From the NCBI GenBank assembly GCA_965215355.1, contig CBDCDJ010000007.1, positions 1-64,000 on the forward strand: DNA of 64,000 bases. The letters run 5' to 3'. Origin of the DNA: CBDCDJ01 sp965215355. Its GTDB lineage: Bacteria > Deinococcota > Deinococci > Deinococcales > Trueperaceae. Positions 42,795 to 51,089 of the stretch are shown here, piece by piece. The position numbers and the translations under genes are program-made. The notes below the pieces were generated by a model. It was not told the DNA's origin. It worked only from the letters and a program-made list of their open reading frames with translations, and made no database searches. Numbering within the stretch: position 1 is the stretch's first letter; each line of letters opens with the position of its first letter.

Positions 42795-43592
42795 ATGAAA
42801 ACGCCTGATCCCAAGCCGCACAAAGCCGTCACCTACGCAAGCTACCTCCGCGTCGAGGAACTGCTCGAGCTGCAAACGCCCGCCTCACACGAGCACGACG
42901 AGATGCTCTTCATCGTCATCCACCAAACCTACGAACTCTGGTTCCGGCAACTGCTGCACGAACTCGACTACGCGTGCGGTTTATTGCGAAAGGGCGACAC
43001 GCCGCGCGTTTTGCACACGTTCAAGCGGATGCTGACCATCCTCAAAACCGTCGTCGCCCAAGTGGACGTGTTGGAGACCATGACGCCCTTAGAGTTCAAC
43101 AGCTTCCGCGACCGCTTGGGCGCGAGCAGCGGCTTTCAGTCCCACCAGTTCCGCGAGTTGGAGTTCGCGCTCGGCTACAAGCGCGCGGGTATCTTGAAGG
43201 GCCACTTCGAGGGCGAACCGGGACGGCGGCGGCTCGAGGCGCGCTACCAAGCCGCTACTCTCTGGGACGCGTTTTTGCACTACTTGAACCTAACATACGA
43301 GGTACCGAACGAACTTTTGAACCGTGATGTCACTCAATCCGTCGAACCTTCGCCTGAACTGCAAACCCTACTCATCGAGGTTTACCGCCACGATCCCGCC
43401 ACCGCCGACGTGTGCGAGCGCTTAGTCGACTTCGACGAAGGTCTGCAAGAGTGGCGCTACCGCCACGTCAAGATGGTCGAGCGCACCATCGGGCACAAGA
43501 TGGGCACGGGCGGCTCGGCCGGGGTGGGTTATTTGGAGACGACCTTAAAGCCTTTATTTCCCGACCTGTGGGAGATTCGCTCGAGGCTGTAA
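42795..43592 (+). CDS. kynA: Tryptophan 2,3-dioxygenase
   Basis: The 265-residue haem enzyme opens the indole ring of L-tryptophan to give N-formylkynurenine. Diagnostic sequences are DEMLFIVIHQTYELWFRQLL (haem and substrate pocket), GASSGFQSHQFRELEFALGY and TIGHKMGTGGSAGVGYLETT, the substrate-carboxylate loop. The ATG at 42795 lies within AGGATGACACTATG. It heads the second rightward block, which continues with a cupin, an ABC transporter and a class V PLP enzyme. Length matches bacterial KynA. Confidence 0.97.
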   Translation: MKTPDPKPHKAVTYASYLRVEELLELQTPASHEHDEMLFIVIHQTYELWFRQLLHELDYACGLLRKGDTPRVLHTFKRMLTILKTVVAQVDVLETMTPLEFNSFRDRLGASSGFQSHQFRELEFALGYKRAGILKGHFEGEPGRRRLEARYQAATLWDAFLHYLNLTYEVPNELLNRDVTQSVEPSPELQTLLIEVYRHDPATADVCERLVDFDEGLQEWRYRHVKMVERTIGHKMGTGGSAGVGYLETTLKPLFPDLWEIRSRL

Positions 43593-43756
43593 AAGGTTTG
43601 CGTAAAGCGTTTTCTTCAACGGCTTCATCAATCTTCGACCCCTCTACCACCACCACGGCAACTCGGGTTAGGCTGTAAGTCAACTGTAAGGCCGGGTACA
43701 GAAGGGAAACCACTTCAGCTCTGCCCAGCCTGAAGACGAACTTCTCAGGAGGTCGT

Positions 43757-44224
43757 GTGGCCGATAGACAAGAAGACCTGAAAAAACACGTCGAAGACTT
43801 AGGCGGCATCCAAACCATCCGCGGCGGCGGGGCCGACAACCGCGCCTGGAACGGGATTCGTTACAAAACCGGGCTGTCGGGCAAAAACGTGGGCGCGCAA
43901 GGCCTATCGATGAACGTCGCCACGGTGCCGCCGGGGGCGATTGCTTACGCGCACATCCACGACGGTTTCGAGGTGATGCTGTTTATCCTCGAGGGCCGGG
44001 TGCGCCACGACTTCGGCCCCGACTTGCAGCACTCGGTCGAGAATGAGGCCGGTGACTTCATCTATATCGAACCGGGCGTGCCCCACGAGGTGTTCAACAT
44101 CGGTGATGCGCCGCTCGTTGCCGTTGTGGCCCGCTCGGCTGCCGACGAGTGGGACAAGATTGTAGATTATCCGTCGAAGCACCGTCCGAACGAACAAAGC
44201 CGGCAAACCAAGGAGGCATCATGA
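43757..44224 (+). CDS. Cupin-domain protein of the tryptophan block
   Basis: The 155-residue protein has one cupin domain with AYAHIHDGFEVMLFILEGRV (His-x-His and Glu ligands) and GDFIYIEPGVPHEVFNIGDA. It starts GTG at 43757, just after AGGAGGTC, and overlaps the following binding-protein gene by four bases, so it is co-expressed with a transporter. It is too short for a typical ring-cleaving dioxygenase of this pathway, so a metal-dependent isomerase, small dioxygenase or sensor role is equally possible. Confidence 0.75.
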   Translation: MADRQEDLKKHVEDLGGIQTIRGGGADNRAWNGIRYKTGLSGKNVGAQGLSMNVATVPPGAIAYAHIHDGFEVMLFILEGRVRHDFGPDLQHSVENEAGDFIYIEPGVPHEVFNIGDAPLVAVVARSAADEWDKIVDYPSKHRPNEQSRQTKEAS

Positions 44225-45324
44225 AGAAACTTTTAGCGTTCGTCCTCACTGCCCTACTCCTCAACCTCGCCGCGGCGCAAAACGTCAAAATCGCCTTTAT
44301 GGGGCCGCTGACGGGCGGGGCCGCGTCGATTGGGCAGGAGGCGTTCGGCTTTACCAAGGTCGTCGTCGACGCCTTCAACGAGCGCACCGGCATGGGTGTC
44401 GAACTCGTCCAGGGCGACACCGAAATCAACCCGGACGTGGGCCGCGTCGTGGCTGAGCGGCTCGCCGCCGACCCCGACCTGTACGTGGTCGTCGGCCCGA
44501 TGGGCAGCCAGGTGTGCGAGGCGACGCAGCCGATTTTCGAAGAAGCCGGTCTGGCGCAGATTACCCAGGCCTGCACCCGCACCGACCTGACCGACCCCGG
44601 CACGCCGACCTTTTTCCGGCCCATCCCCAACGACGCCGACCAGAGCAAGACGATTGTGGACATTTGGATGAACGACTTAGGCGTCCAGTCGGCCTTCATG
44701 CTCGACGACCAGTCGAGCTACGCGGTCGGCCTGAACGACGAGGTCGAGAACTTGCTCCGCGACGCGGGCGTCAACGACGTCACGCGGACCTCCATTACCC
44801 AGGACGAGACCGACTTTTCCTCGGTCGCCACGGCGGCGGTTGCCTCGGGTGCGGACGTGGTGTTTTTCCCGAACCAAATCTCGAGCCAAGCGGGCGGCTT
44901 GGCGGTCGCGCTCAATCAGCAAGGCTTTGAAGGCACGCTGTTTATGCCGGACGGTGGCTTCAGCCTCGAGTGGGTGGACATCGCCGGCCCGGCAGCCGAG
45001 GGCGCGTACGTCACCTTTTTCGCGCCGGACCCGAACCAGGTCGAGACGATGCAGCCCTACAACGACGCCTACCGCGCTGAATTCAGTGAAAACTTCGGCG
45101 CGTTCGGCGGCGCGTCGGCCTTGGCGACCTTCGTCGCGCTCGACGCCATCGAATCCTGCGCCGACGATGTTTCGCGCGAGTGCGTCGTGGACGCGCTGCA
45201 GAACATGAACCTGGAGACGCCTGCGGGCGTGAATGTTTCCTTCGGTGAGAACAACCAGGCCGAGAACACGCAGTTTTTCCTGTTCCAGGTACAAGACGGC
45301 GAGTTTACGTTGGTCGAGCGGTAG
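44221..45324 (+). CDS. Branched-chain-type ABC transporter substrate-binding protein 2
   Basis: The 367-residue protein has a cleavable signal peptide, MKKLLAFVLTALLLNLAAAQ, without lipobox. It then has a type I periplasmic binding fold beginning VKIAFMGPLTGGAASIGQEA, with VVVGPMGSQVCEATQPIFEE in the ligand cleft region. An internal Cys pair (CEATQP and CTRTDL) and a later pair near ESCADDVSRECV are notable. It is the binding protein of the second transporter, downstream of kynA, so tryptophan or kynurenine is the likely cargo. Confidence 0.9.
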   Translation: MKKLLAFVLTALLLNLAAAQNVKIAFMGPLTGGAASIGQEAFGFTKVVVDAFNERTGMGVELVQGDTEINPDVGRVVAERLAADPDLYVVVGPMGSQVCEATQPIFEEAGLAQITQACTRTDLTDPGTPTFFRPIPNDADQSKTIVDIWMNDLGVQSAFMLDDQSSYAVGLNDEVENLLRDAGVNDVTRTSITQDETDFSSVATAAVASGADVVFFPNQISSQAGGLAVALNQQGFEGTLFMPDGGFSLEWVDIAGPAAEGAYVTFFAPDPNQVETMQPYNDAYRAEFSENFGAFGGASALATFVALDAIESCADDVSRECVVDALQNMNLETPAGVNVSFGENNQAENTQFFLFQVQDGEFTLVER

Positions 45325-45335
45325 GTTGCACAGCG

Positions 45336-45358
45336 GGGGCGGGTTTGAAACCCGCCCC
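45336..45358 (+). other. GC-rich hairpin between second binding protein and permease genes
   Basis: GGGGCGGGTTT and AAACCCGCCCC are separated by a single G, so a stem of nine to eleven pairs can form. It occupies the same place as the hairpin at 38649-38693 in the first transporter operon, so the two operons share this layout. Confidence 0.6.
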
Positions 45359-45369
45359 TACGACGACGC

Positions 45370-46299
45370 ATGGACGGGTTTCTCGAGCTTCTCCCCCAAA
45401 CCCTGTTGAACGGTCTCACCCTGGGCAGCGTTTACGGGCTCATCGCGCTCGGCTACTCGATGGTCTACGGCATTTTAAAGCTGCTCAACTTCGCCCACGG
45501 CGACATTTACATGATTGGGGCTTACCTCGGCTACGGCGTGTTCATCATGCTCAGTGCGGAGGGAAGCACGCTCATCCCGGCGGCGCTCGTGATTGTGATG
45601 ATGCTCGTGGTGGCGATGGTCGGGGCCGGAATGGTGAGCGTCGCGGTCGAGCGCTTCGCTTATCGCCCGCTGCGTTACGCGCCGCGCATCGCGCCGCTGA
45701 TTAGTGCGCTGGGCGTCTCTTTCATCCTGCAAAACCTCGTGCAAATCACCGTAAGTCCGCGCCCCTTGAGTTACGGCAGCAACACGCTCGTCGGCTTGAA
45801 CACCGGGGTGACGGTCGGGGACCTGCGGATTCACGCCTCGAGGCTGCTCGTCATCGGTGTCACGCTCGTGCTGATGCTGGCGCTCACCTATTTTGTACAG
45901 CAAACGCGGCTGGGCCGCGCGATGCGGGCGGTTTCGACCGACTTAGACGCCGCCGAGATGATGGGCGTGGACGTGAACCGCGTGGTGCTCGCCACCTTTT
46001 TTATCGGCGCGGTGCTGGCGGGCGCGGCGGGGGTGCTCGTCGGCATCGTGTTTTTCAGCATTCGGCACACGATGGGCTTTGTCGCCGGGCTCAAAGGCTT
46101 TACCGCCGCGGTCGTCGGCGGCATCGGCAGCATTCCCGGCGCGATGCTGGGCGGGCTCATTTTGGGCCTGGCCGAAGCGTTCACGAGCGTGTACTTGTCG
46201 GCGACGTTCAAGGATGCAGTCGCTTTCGTCATTCTCGTGGTCATCTTGCTCATCAAGCCGAGCGGTTTGCTCGGCAAGCGAATCGTGCAGAAGGTTTAG
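45370..46299 (+). CDS. Branched-chain-type ABC transporter permease (LivH-like) 2
   Basis: The 309-residue permease has LGSVYGLIALGYSMVYGILK and LLNFAHGDIYMIGAYLGYGV at the N terminus, VSTDLDAAEMMGVDVNRVVL in the cytoplasmic loop and TAAVVGGIGSIPGAMLGGLI near the C terminus, all typical of LivH. It starts with ATG at 45370, after the hairpin. About eight transmembrane segments are expected. It pairs with the larger LivM-type product that follows. Confidence 0.92.
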   Translation: MDGFLELLPQTLLNGLTLGSVYGLIALGYSMVYGILKLLNFAHGDIYMIGAYLGYGVFIMLSAEGSTLIPAALVIVMMLVVAMVGAGMVSVAVERFAYRPLRYAPRIAPLISALGVSFILQNLVQITVSPRPLSYGSNTLVGLNTGVTVGDLRIHASRLLVIGVTLVLMLALTYFVQQTRLGRAMRAVSTDLDAAEMMGVDVNRVVLATFFIGAVLAGAAGVLVGIVFFSIRHTMGFVAGLKGFTAAVVGGIGSIPGAMLGGLILGLAEAFTSVYLSATFKDAVAFVILVVILLIKPSGLLGKRIVQKV

Positions 46300-46301
46300 G
46301 C

Positions 46302-47843
46302 GTGGCGCAGCAAATTCCGCCTTCGGACAACCACCCGCAAAGTCAGGACCCGCGCATCGGCACCGACGAATGGGTCGCGCAGGCCGAAAGTCGCAAGCGC
46401 AAACGCTCCGGTTTTTGGGGCGGCGTCATGAATCGTTGGGAGCGGGTGCCGCTGCTGTGGCGTTACGCGCTCGTTTTGTTGCTGCTCGTCGCCCTACCAC
46501 TGCTGAGCGGGACGGACCTGTTTTTGGAGCTTATCGGCTCGAGCAACAACGACTTTATTCTACGCACGGGCGCGCGCTTTCTCGTTTTTGCGATGCTGGC
46601 AATCGGCCTGAACGTGGTCGTGGGTTATGCCGGGCTGCTCGATTTAGGTTACGTGGCCTTTTATGGGCTGGCGGGCTACCTGTACGCTTACACCTCGTCC
46701 GACTTTGTGACCGCCTTTGGGCCGGACGGGTTGCACCTGCCGTCCTGGGTCAGCGTGCCGCTCGTCATCCTGGTGGTCGCGCTCGTCGGCGCGCTCGTCG
46801 GGTCGGTGTCGCTGCGTTTGTCGGGGGATTATTTAGCGATTGTGACGCTGGGTTTTGGACTCGTGTTCGTCCAACTCGCGCTGACGTTGACGCGGGTAAG
46901 TTTTCCCTGGAGTGACCGGCCGGTGGACTTGACGCGCGGTCCCAACGGCATCAACCGCCTGGACGATATTTCAATATTCGGCTTCCGCTTCGACTCGACG
47001 CTGGACTACTACTATCTTTTTTTGGCTTTGCTCGCCCTCGTTTACGTCGCGGTTCACAACCTCAACGCCTCGCGCATCGGCCGCGCCTGGCGCGCGATTC
47101 GTGAAGACGAACTCGCCGCCGAAACTATGGGCACGCCGACCGGGCGGCTGAAAGTCTTGGCCTTCGCTGTCGGCGCGGGTATCGCCGCGCTCGCCGGTTC
47201 GGTCGAGGCGGCTTGGCTGGCGAACGTGGTGCCGGTGCCGCGTTACAGCGCGCTGACCCTCATCAACCTGTACGCGATGGTCGTGTTGGGCGGCATCGGC
47301 AGTTTGCCGGGTGTGGTTTTGGGCGCGTTTATTTTCACCGTCTTGCCCGAAGTCCTGCGGAGCATCACGCTGGCGAGTTTTTTCTTCTACGGCCTCGGCC
47401 TGCTCGGCGTGTGGACGGTGCTGAAGTCCTGGCGGCGCTTCGCCTTCGTCGTCGGCGGGACGGTTTTGGGCGGTTTCTTGCTCAAGCTCGTGCTGGGTCT
47501 CGTGTGGCCGGGGTTGGAAGAGGGTCCCCTGCAAACCGGCTCATGGCTCAACCGACTCGTGCAGGGTTGGCTCGCGCTGCCTGCTAATCCTCAAACCATC
47601 GGAAACGTCGTCACGATAGGGGCGATTTTCGTTCTTTTGGCGGCTGTTTTGCTCAAACACAAACCGCGCTTGTTCGACGTGCTCCTCGGCCTCACGCTCT
47701 ACTTGTTCGCCTTTTCGTGGGAAACGCGGCTGGCCGTGGAGCCCGCCGCGACGCGCATCTTAATCGTCGGGGTGACGCTCGTCGTGCTGATGATTGTGCG
47801 GCCGCAAGGTTTGCTCGGCAAGGCGGAAGTGAAGGTCGTTTAG
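46302..47843 (+). CDS. Branched-chain-type ABC transporter permease (LivM-like) 2, unusually long
   Basis: The 513-residue membrane protein has a polar N-terminal tail of about 45 residues (rich in Pro, Gln, Arg and Lys). The LivM core follows, with VVVGYAGLLDLGYVAFYGLA, VSLRLSGDYLAIVTLGFGLV and YAMVVLGGIGSLPGVVLGAF. After the core another roughly 130 residues add four or more hydrophobic segments before the final VRPQGLLGKAEVKVV. Usual LivM proteins are about 320 to 430 residues. GTG at 46302 starts it two bases after LivH. Confidence 0.9.
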   Translation: MAQQIPPSDNHPQSQDPRIGTDEWVAQAESRKRKRSGFWGGVMNRWERVPLLWRYALVLLLLVALPLLSGTDLFLELIGSSNNDFILRTGARFLVFAMLAIGLNVVVGYAGLLDLGYVAFYGLAGYLYAYTSSDFVTAFGPDGLHLPSWVSVPLVILVVALVGALVGSVSLRLSGDYLAIVTLGFGLVFVQLALTLTRVSFPWSDRPVDLTRGPNGINRLDDISIFGFRFDSTLDYYYLFLALLALVYVAVHNLNASRIGRAWRAIREDELAAETMGTPTGRLKVLAFAVGAGIAALAGSVEAAWLANVVPVPRYSALTLINLYAMVVLGGIGSLPGVVLGAFIFTVLPEVLRSITLASFFFYGLGLLGVWTVLKSWRRFAFVVGGTVLGGFLLKLVLGLVWPGLEEGPLQTGSWLNRLVQGWLALPANPQTIGNVVTIGAIFVLLAAVLLKHKPRLFDVLLGLTLYLFAFSWETRLAVEPAATRILIVGVTLVVLMIVRPQGLLGKAEVKVV

Positions 47844-48623
47844 GTGTTGCGTCTCGAGAACGTGAGCCTGAGTTTCGGGGGCCTCAAGGCCGTCAGCGAG
47901 TTGTCGCTTCAAGTGAACGAGGGCGAAATCGTCAGCATCATCGGGCCGAACGGGGCGGGCAAATCGACGGCCATCAACCTCATCACCGGCATTTACAAAC
48001 CCGACGCGGGCGATATTCGTTTTAACGACACGTCCATCCTCGGGCTGCGGCCACACGCCATCACCGCATTGGGACTGGCACGGACCTTCCAGAGTTTGCG
48101 GGTGTACCTGAACATGAGCGTGCTCGAGAACGTGATGACCGGCGCGTACTGCCACACGCGCGCCCCCATGTGGTCGGCGATGCTGCGCTTGCCGAGCTGG
48201 TGCAAGGAGGAAGCGAGAATCAGGGCCGAGGCCGAGAAAAACCTGGCCTTTTTCGGGAGCCGCTTGCAGGGTTACCGCTACGACCAACCCGCTTACAGCT
48301 TGTCGTACGCGAACAGGCGCAGGTTGGAAGTCGCTCGAGCCATGACCACGGGCGCGCGCTTTTTGCTTCTGGACGAGCCCGCGGCCGGGATGAACCCCAA
48401 CGAGTCCGCCGAAATCACCGAGCTTATCGGCAAACTCCGCGACGAAGGTGGGTACACGGTTCTACTCATCGAGCACGACATGAACGTCGTCGGCAAAATC
48501 TCCGACCGGGTCGTCGTTTTGGACCACGGCGTGAAGATTGCCGAGGGTTCTTATGAAGAAGTCACGAACGACGAAAGCGTGATTGAAGCGTATTTGGGCC
48601 GACGGCACAAGGAACTTGGCTAG
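47844..48623 (+). CDS. Branched-chain-type ABC transporter ATPase (LivG-like) 2
   Basis: The 259-residue ATPase has Walker A IIGPNGAGKSTAINLITGI, Walker B FLLLDEPAAGMNPNES and the switch LLIEHDMNVVGKISDRV. The signature region reads YSLSYANRRRLEVARAM, in which the usual Gly-Gln pair is replaced by Ala-Asn-Arg. That is a degenerate signature, so ATP hydrolysis may rest mainly on the composite site of its partner. GTG at 47844 abuts the permease stop. Confidence 0.9.
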   Translation: MLRLENVSLSFGGLKAVSELSLQVNEGEIVSIIGPNGAGKSTAINLITGIYKPDAGDIRFNDTSILGLRPHAITALGLARTFQSLRVYLNMSVLENVMTGAYCHTRAPMWSAMLRLPSWCKEEARIRAEAEKNLAFFGSRLQGYRYDQPAYSLSYANRRRLEVARAMTTGARFLLLDEPAAGMNPNESAEITELIGKLRDEGGYTVLLIEHDMNVVGKISDRVVVLDHGVKIAEGSYEEVTNDESVIEAYLGRRHKELG

Positions 48624-48626
48624 CTC

Positions 48627-49355
48627 ATGGCCGAGACGAACGAAAAACCCCTGCTCCGCTTTACAAACGTCAACACCTACTACGGCTCCATTCATATTCT
48701 GCAAGACGTCAGCTTGGAGATTTACCCCGGCGAACTCGTCTGCCTGTTGGGCGGCAACGCCTCGGGCAAGTCGACCACGCTCAAAACCGCGCTCGGCATC
48801 GTGAGACCTGCCAGTGGCGTGGTGACGTTCGACGGCGAGACGGTCAATGACAAGCCGACGAGCTGGCGCGTCGCGCACGGTGTCGCGGTCGTACCCGAAA
48901 ACCGGCGCATCTTCGGCGACATGAGCGTGCGCGAGAACCTCCTCATGGGCGCTTACTTACGTAACGACAAGGACGGCATTGCCGAGGACTTGGAGCGGAT
49001 GCTCACGCTGTTTCCCCGCATAAGTGAACGGCTCAAGCAGCAAGGGAGCACGCTTTCGGGCGGCGAGCAGCAAATGTTGGCGATGGCGAGGGCTTTGATG
49101 TCCCGCCCCAAACTCCTGCTGATGGACGAACCTTCGATGGGTTTAGCGCCTGTGCTGGTAGAGCAGAACTTCGAGATTATCAAGCAGGTGAACGAGACAG
49201 GCGTCACCGTATTCATGGTCGAGCAAAATGCCAACATGGCTTTGTCCATTGCCGACCGCGGTTACGTGCTGCAAACCGGGCGCGTGGCGCTGGCGGACAC
49301 GGCGGCGAATTTGCTGCAAAACGAAAACCTGCGTAAAGCCTATTTAGGGAGATAA
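48627..49355 (+). CDS. Branched-chain-type ABC transporter ATPase (LivF-like) 2
   Basis: The 242-residue ATPase has Walker A LLGGNASGKSTTLKTALGI, signature TLSGGEQQMLAMARALMSRP, Walker B LLLMDEPSMGLAPVLVEQNF and VFMVEQNANMALSIADR, the LivF pattern. It starts with ATG at 48627, three bases after the LivG stop. The class V PLP enzyme follows with a two-base gap, so import and catabolism are likely coupled. Confidence 0.92.
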   Translation: MAETNEKPLLRFTNVNTYYGSIHILQDVSLEIYPGELVCLLGGNASGKSTTLKTALGIVRPASGVVTFDGETVNDKPTSWRVAHGVAVVPENRRIFGDMSVRENLLMGAYLRNDKDGIAEDLERMLTLFPRISERLKQQGSTLSGGEQQMLAMARALMSRPKLLLMDEPSMGLAPVLVEQNFEIIKQVNETGVTVFMVEQNANMALSIADRGYVLQTGRVALADTAANLLQNENLRKAYLGR

Positions 49356-49357
49356 CC

Positions 49358-50470
49358 GTGCTACGAGACCATTTCCCCATCTTCGAAACCAAAACCTACC
49401 TCAACAGTTGCTCGAAAGGTGCGCTGTCAGTAGAGGTCAAAGAGGCTTACGGGCAGTATTTGCAGGATTGGGAGACTTTAGGCTCACCCTGGGAACTGTG
49501 GGTGGGCAAGCTCGAGCAAACCCGTACTGCCTTCGCCAACCTTGTCAACGCTCATCCCGACGAAATCGCCGTCACGACCTCCGTCTCGGCGGCGGTGAGC
49601 GCGCTGGCAAGTGCGCTCGAGTTCGACAAGCGCAACCGGGTCGTGGTGAGCGACTTCGAGTTCCCGACCGTCGCGCACGTCTGGCACGCGCAGACGCCGC
49701 GCGGCGCGCAGGTCGTTCACGTTCCAGAAAAAGATGGGGTGATTCCGCTCGAGCACTACGCTGAGCGCATCGACGAGCGCACGGCGCTCGTCTCACTCGC
49801 TCACGTCTGCTACCGCAACGGCGCGCGGCAAGATGCAAAAGCCGTTGCCGACATGGCGCACCGTCACGGCGCGCTGGTGCTGCTCGACGCCTACCAGTCG
49901 CTCGGCACGATGCCGATTGACGTAAAGGCGCTTGAGGTCGATGTGCTGGTCGGCGGGTCGCTCAAATATTTGCTAGGCTCGGCGGGGCTCGCCTTTATGT
50001 ACGTGCGTGAGGGTTTGGCGCTCGAGCCCACCGCCACCGGCTGGTTCGCCCAGGCGGACGTGATGGCGCTCGACATCTACGCGCACGCGCCGTCAAAGAG
50101 CGCGCGCCGCTTCGAGTTGGGCACGCCGCCGAATCCGAACCTGTATGCGGGGCTGGCGGGGTTAAAGCTGATTCACTCGGTCGGCACCGAGGCCATCGCC
50201 GCCCACCTGCTCGAGCTTACGGACGCGCTCAAACAAGGCGCTCGAGAGCGAGGTTGGTGCGTGGCGACCCCTGACGACCACGGCGCGCTTGTAGCCCTGA
50301 AATCGCCCGACGTTGAAAAGCTGGTGGGAAAACTGGCTGAAAAGGGGATTGTGGTCTCGAGCCGCGACGGTAACTTGCGCGTCTCGCCGCACTTTTACAA
50401 CACGCTCGAGGACGTGGATTATTTGCTGGACTGTTTGGCAGAGCATCCCGACCTGCTCACAAAGCCCTGA
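49358..50470 (+). CDS. Class V PLP-dependent enzyme, candidate kynureninase
   Basis: The 370-residue fold type I enzyme has FETKTYLNSCSKGALSVEVK at the start, VTTSVSAAVSALASAL, LVLLDAYQSLGTMPIDVKAL with the PLP-ring Asp, and VLVGGSLKYLLGSAGLAFMY with the Schiff-base Lys. Kynureninase splits kynurenine to anthranilate and alanine, the step missing between the tryptophan 2,3-dioxygenase and the CoA ligase of this island. It is shorter than classical kynureninases (about 400 or more residues), and cysteine-desulfurase or epimerase functions cannot be excluded from sequence alone. GTG at 49358 is two bases after the transporter. Confidence 0.65.
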   Translation: MLRDHFPIFETKTYLNSCSKGALSVEVKEAYGQYLQDWETLGSPWELWVGKLEQTRTAFANLVNAHPDEIAVTTSVSAAVSALASALEFDKRNRVVVSDFEFPTVAHVWHAQTPRGAQVVHVPEKDGVIPLEHYAERIDERTALVSLAHVCYRNGARQDAKAVADMAHRHGALVLLDAYQSLGTMPIDVKALEVDVLVGGSLKYLLGSAGLAFMYVREGLALEPTATGWFAQADVMALDIYAHAPSKSARRFELGTPPNPNLYAGLAGLKLIHSVGTEAIAAHLLELTDALKQGARERGWCVATPDDHGALVALKSPDVEKLVGKLAEKGIVVSSRDGNLRVSPHFYNTLEDVDYLLDCLAEHPDLLTKP

Positions 50471-50508
50471 CCCTGAAAGTTGCCCCTCGGGATTTCAGCG
50501 GTTAGGCT

Positions 50509-50949
50509 GTGAAGGTGAACATCCGACCTTTCCAACCCTCCGACGAAGCCGCGGTCATTTCCTTGTGGGCGACCTGCGACCTGGTGCGCCCTTGGAACGA
50601 CCCGCACAAAGACATCGCCAGAAAGTTGCAAGTGCAGCCTGAGCTTTTTCTCGTCGGTCTGGAAGCCGAAACGATTGTCGGCACGATTATGGCCGGATAT
50701 GAGGGACACCGGGGTTGGGTCAACTACCTCGCCGTGTCGCCCGAGCAGTGGGGGAGAGGGTTGGGGTGGCAACTCATGGACGAAGCGGAAACAAAACTTC
50801 ACGCGTTGGGTTGCCCCAAAATCAACTTGCAGGTGCGCAGCGGCAACGCTGGTGTAAGGCAATTTTACGAGAGCATCGGCTATACCTTGGACGAAGTGGT
50901 TAGTTTTGGGAAAAGGCTCGAGCGCGACGCGCCGCCGGATGAACGTTAA
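50509..50949 (+). CDS. GNAT-family acetyltransferase (YpeA-like)
   Basis: The 146-residue protein begins VNIRPFQPSDEAAVISLWAT and has YLAVSPEQWGRGLGWQLMDE, the acetyl-CoA binding motif, and INLQVRSGNAGVRQFYESIG. This is the arrangement of the YpeA subgroup of GNATs. GTG at 50509 starts it shortly after the candidate kynureninase, on the same strand. A link to the tryptophan block is possible but not indicated by any motif. Confidence 0.85.
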   Translation: MKVNIRPFQPSDEAAVISLWATCDLVRPWNDPHKDIARKLQVQPELFLVGLEAETIVGTIMAGYEGHRGWVNYLAVSPEQWGRGLGWQLMDEAETKLHALGCPKINLQVRSGNAGVRQFYESIGYTLDEVVSFGKRLERDAPPDER

Positions 50950-51089
50950 GCGTCCTCGCCCTCGAGCAATGCCTTCAAACTCCCGCTCGGCAGCGGAGGT
51001 CGTATAAAGGATGGTGTAAATGGTCGAATCTGAGGAGACCTCGGGACCGACAAGCGAGCTTCGAACCCGTGCTGGTGCCTCGTCTCGGC

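Noticed and set aside
42689..42795. Promoter of kynA at TTCACT/TAAAAT
   Set aside because: The spacing is plausible (16) but the -35 box is weak and alternatives exist, so it was not listed as a feature.
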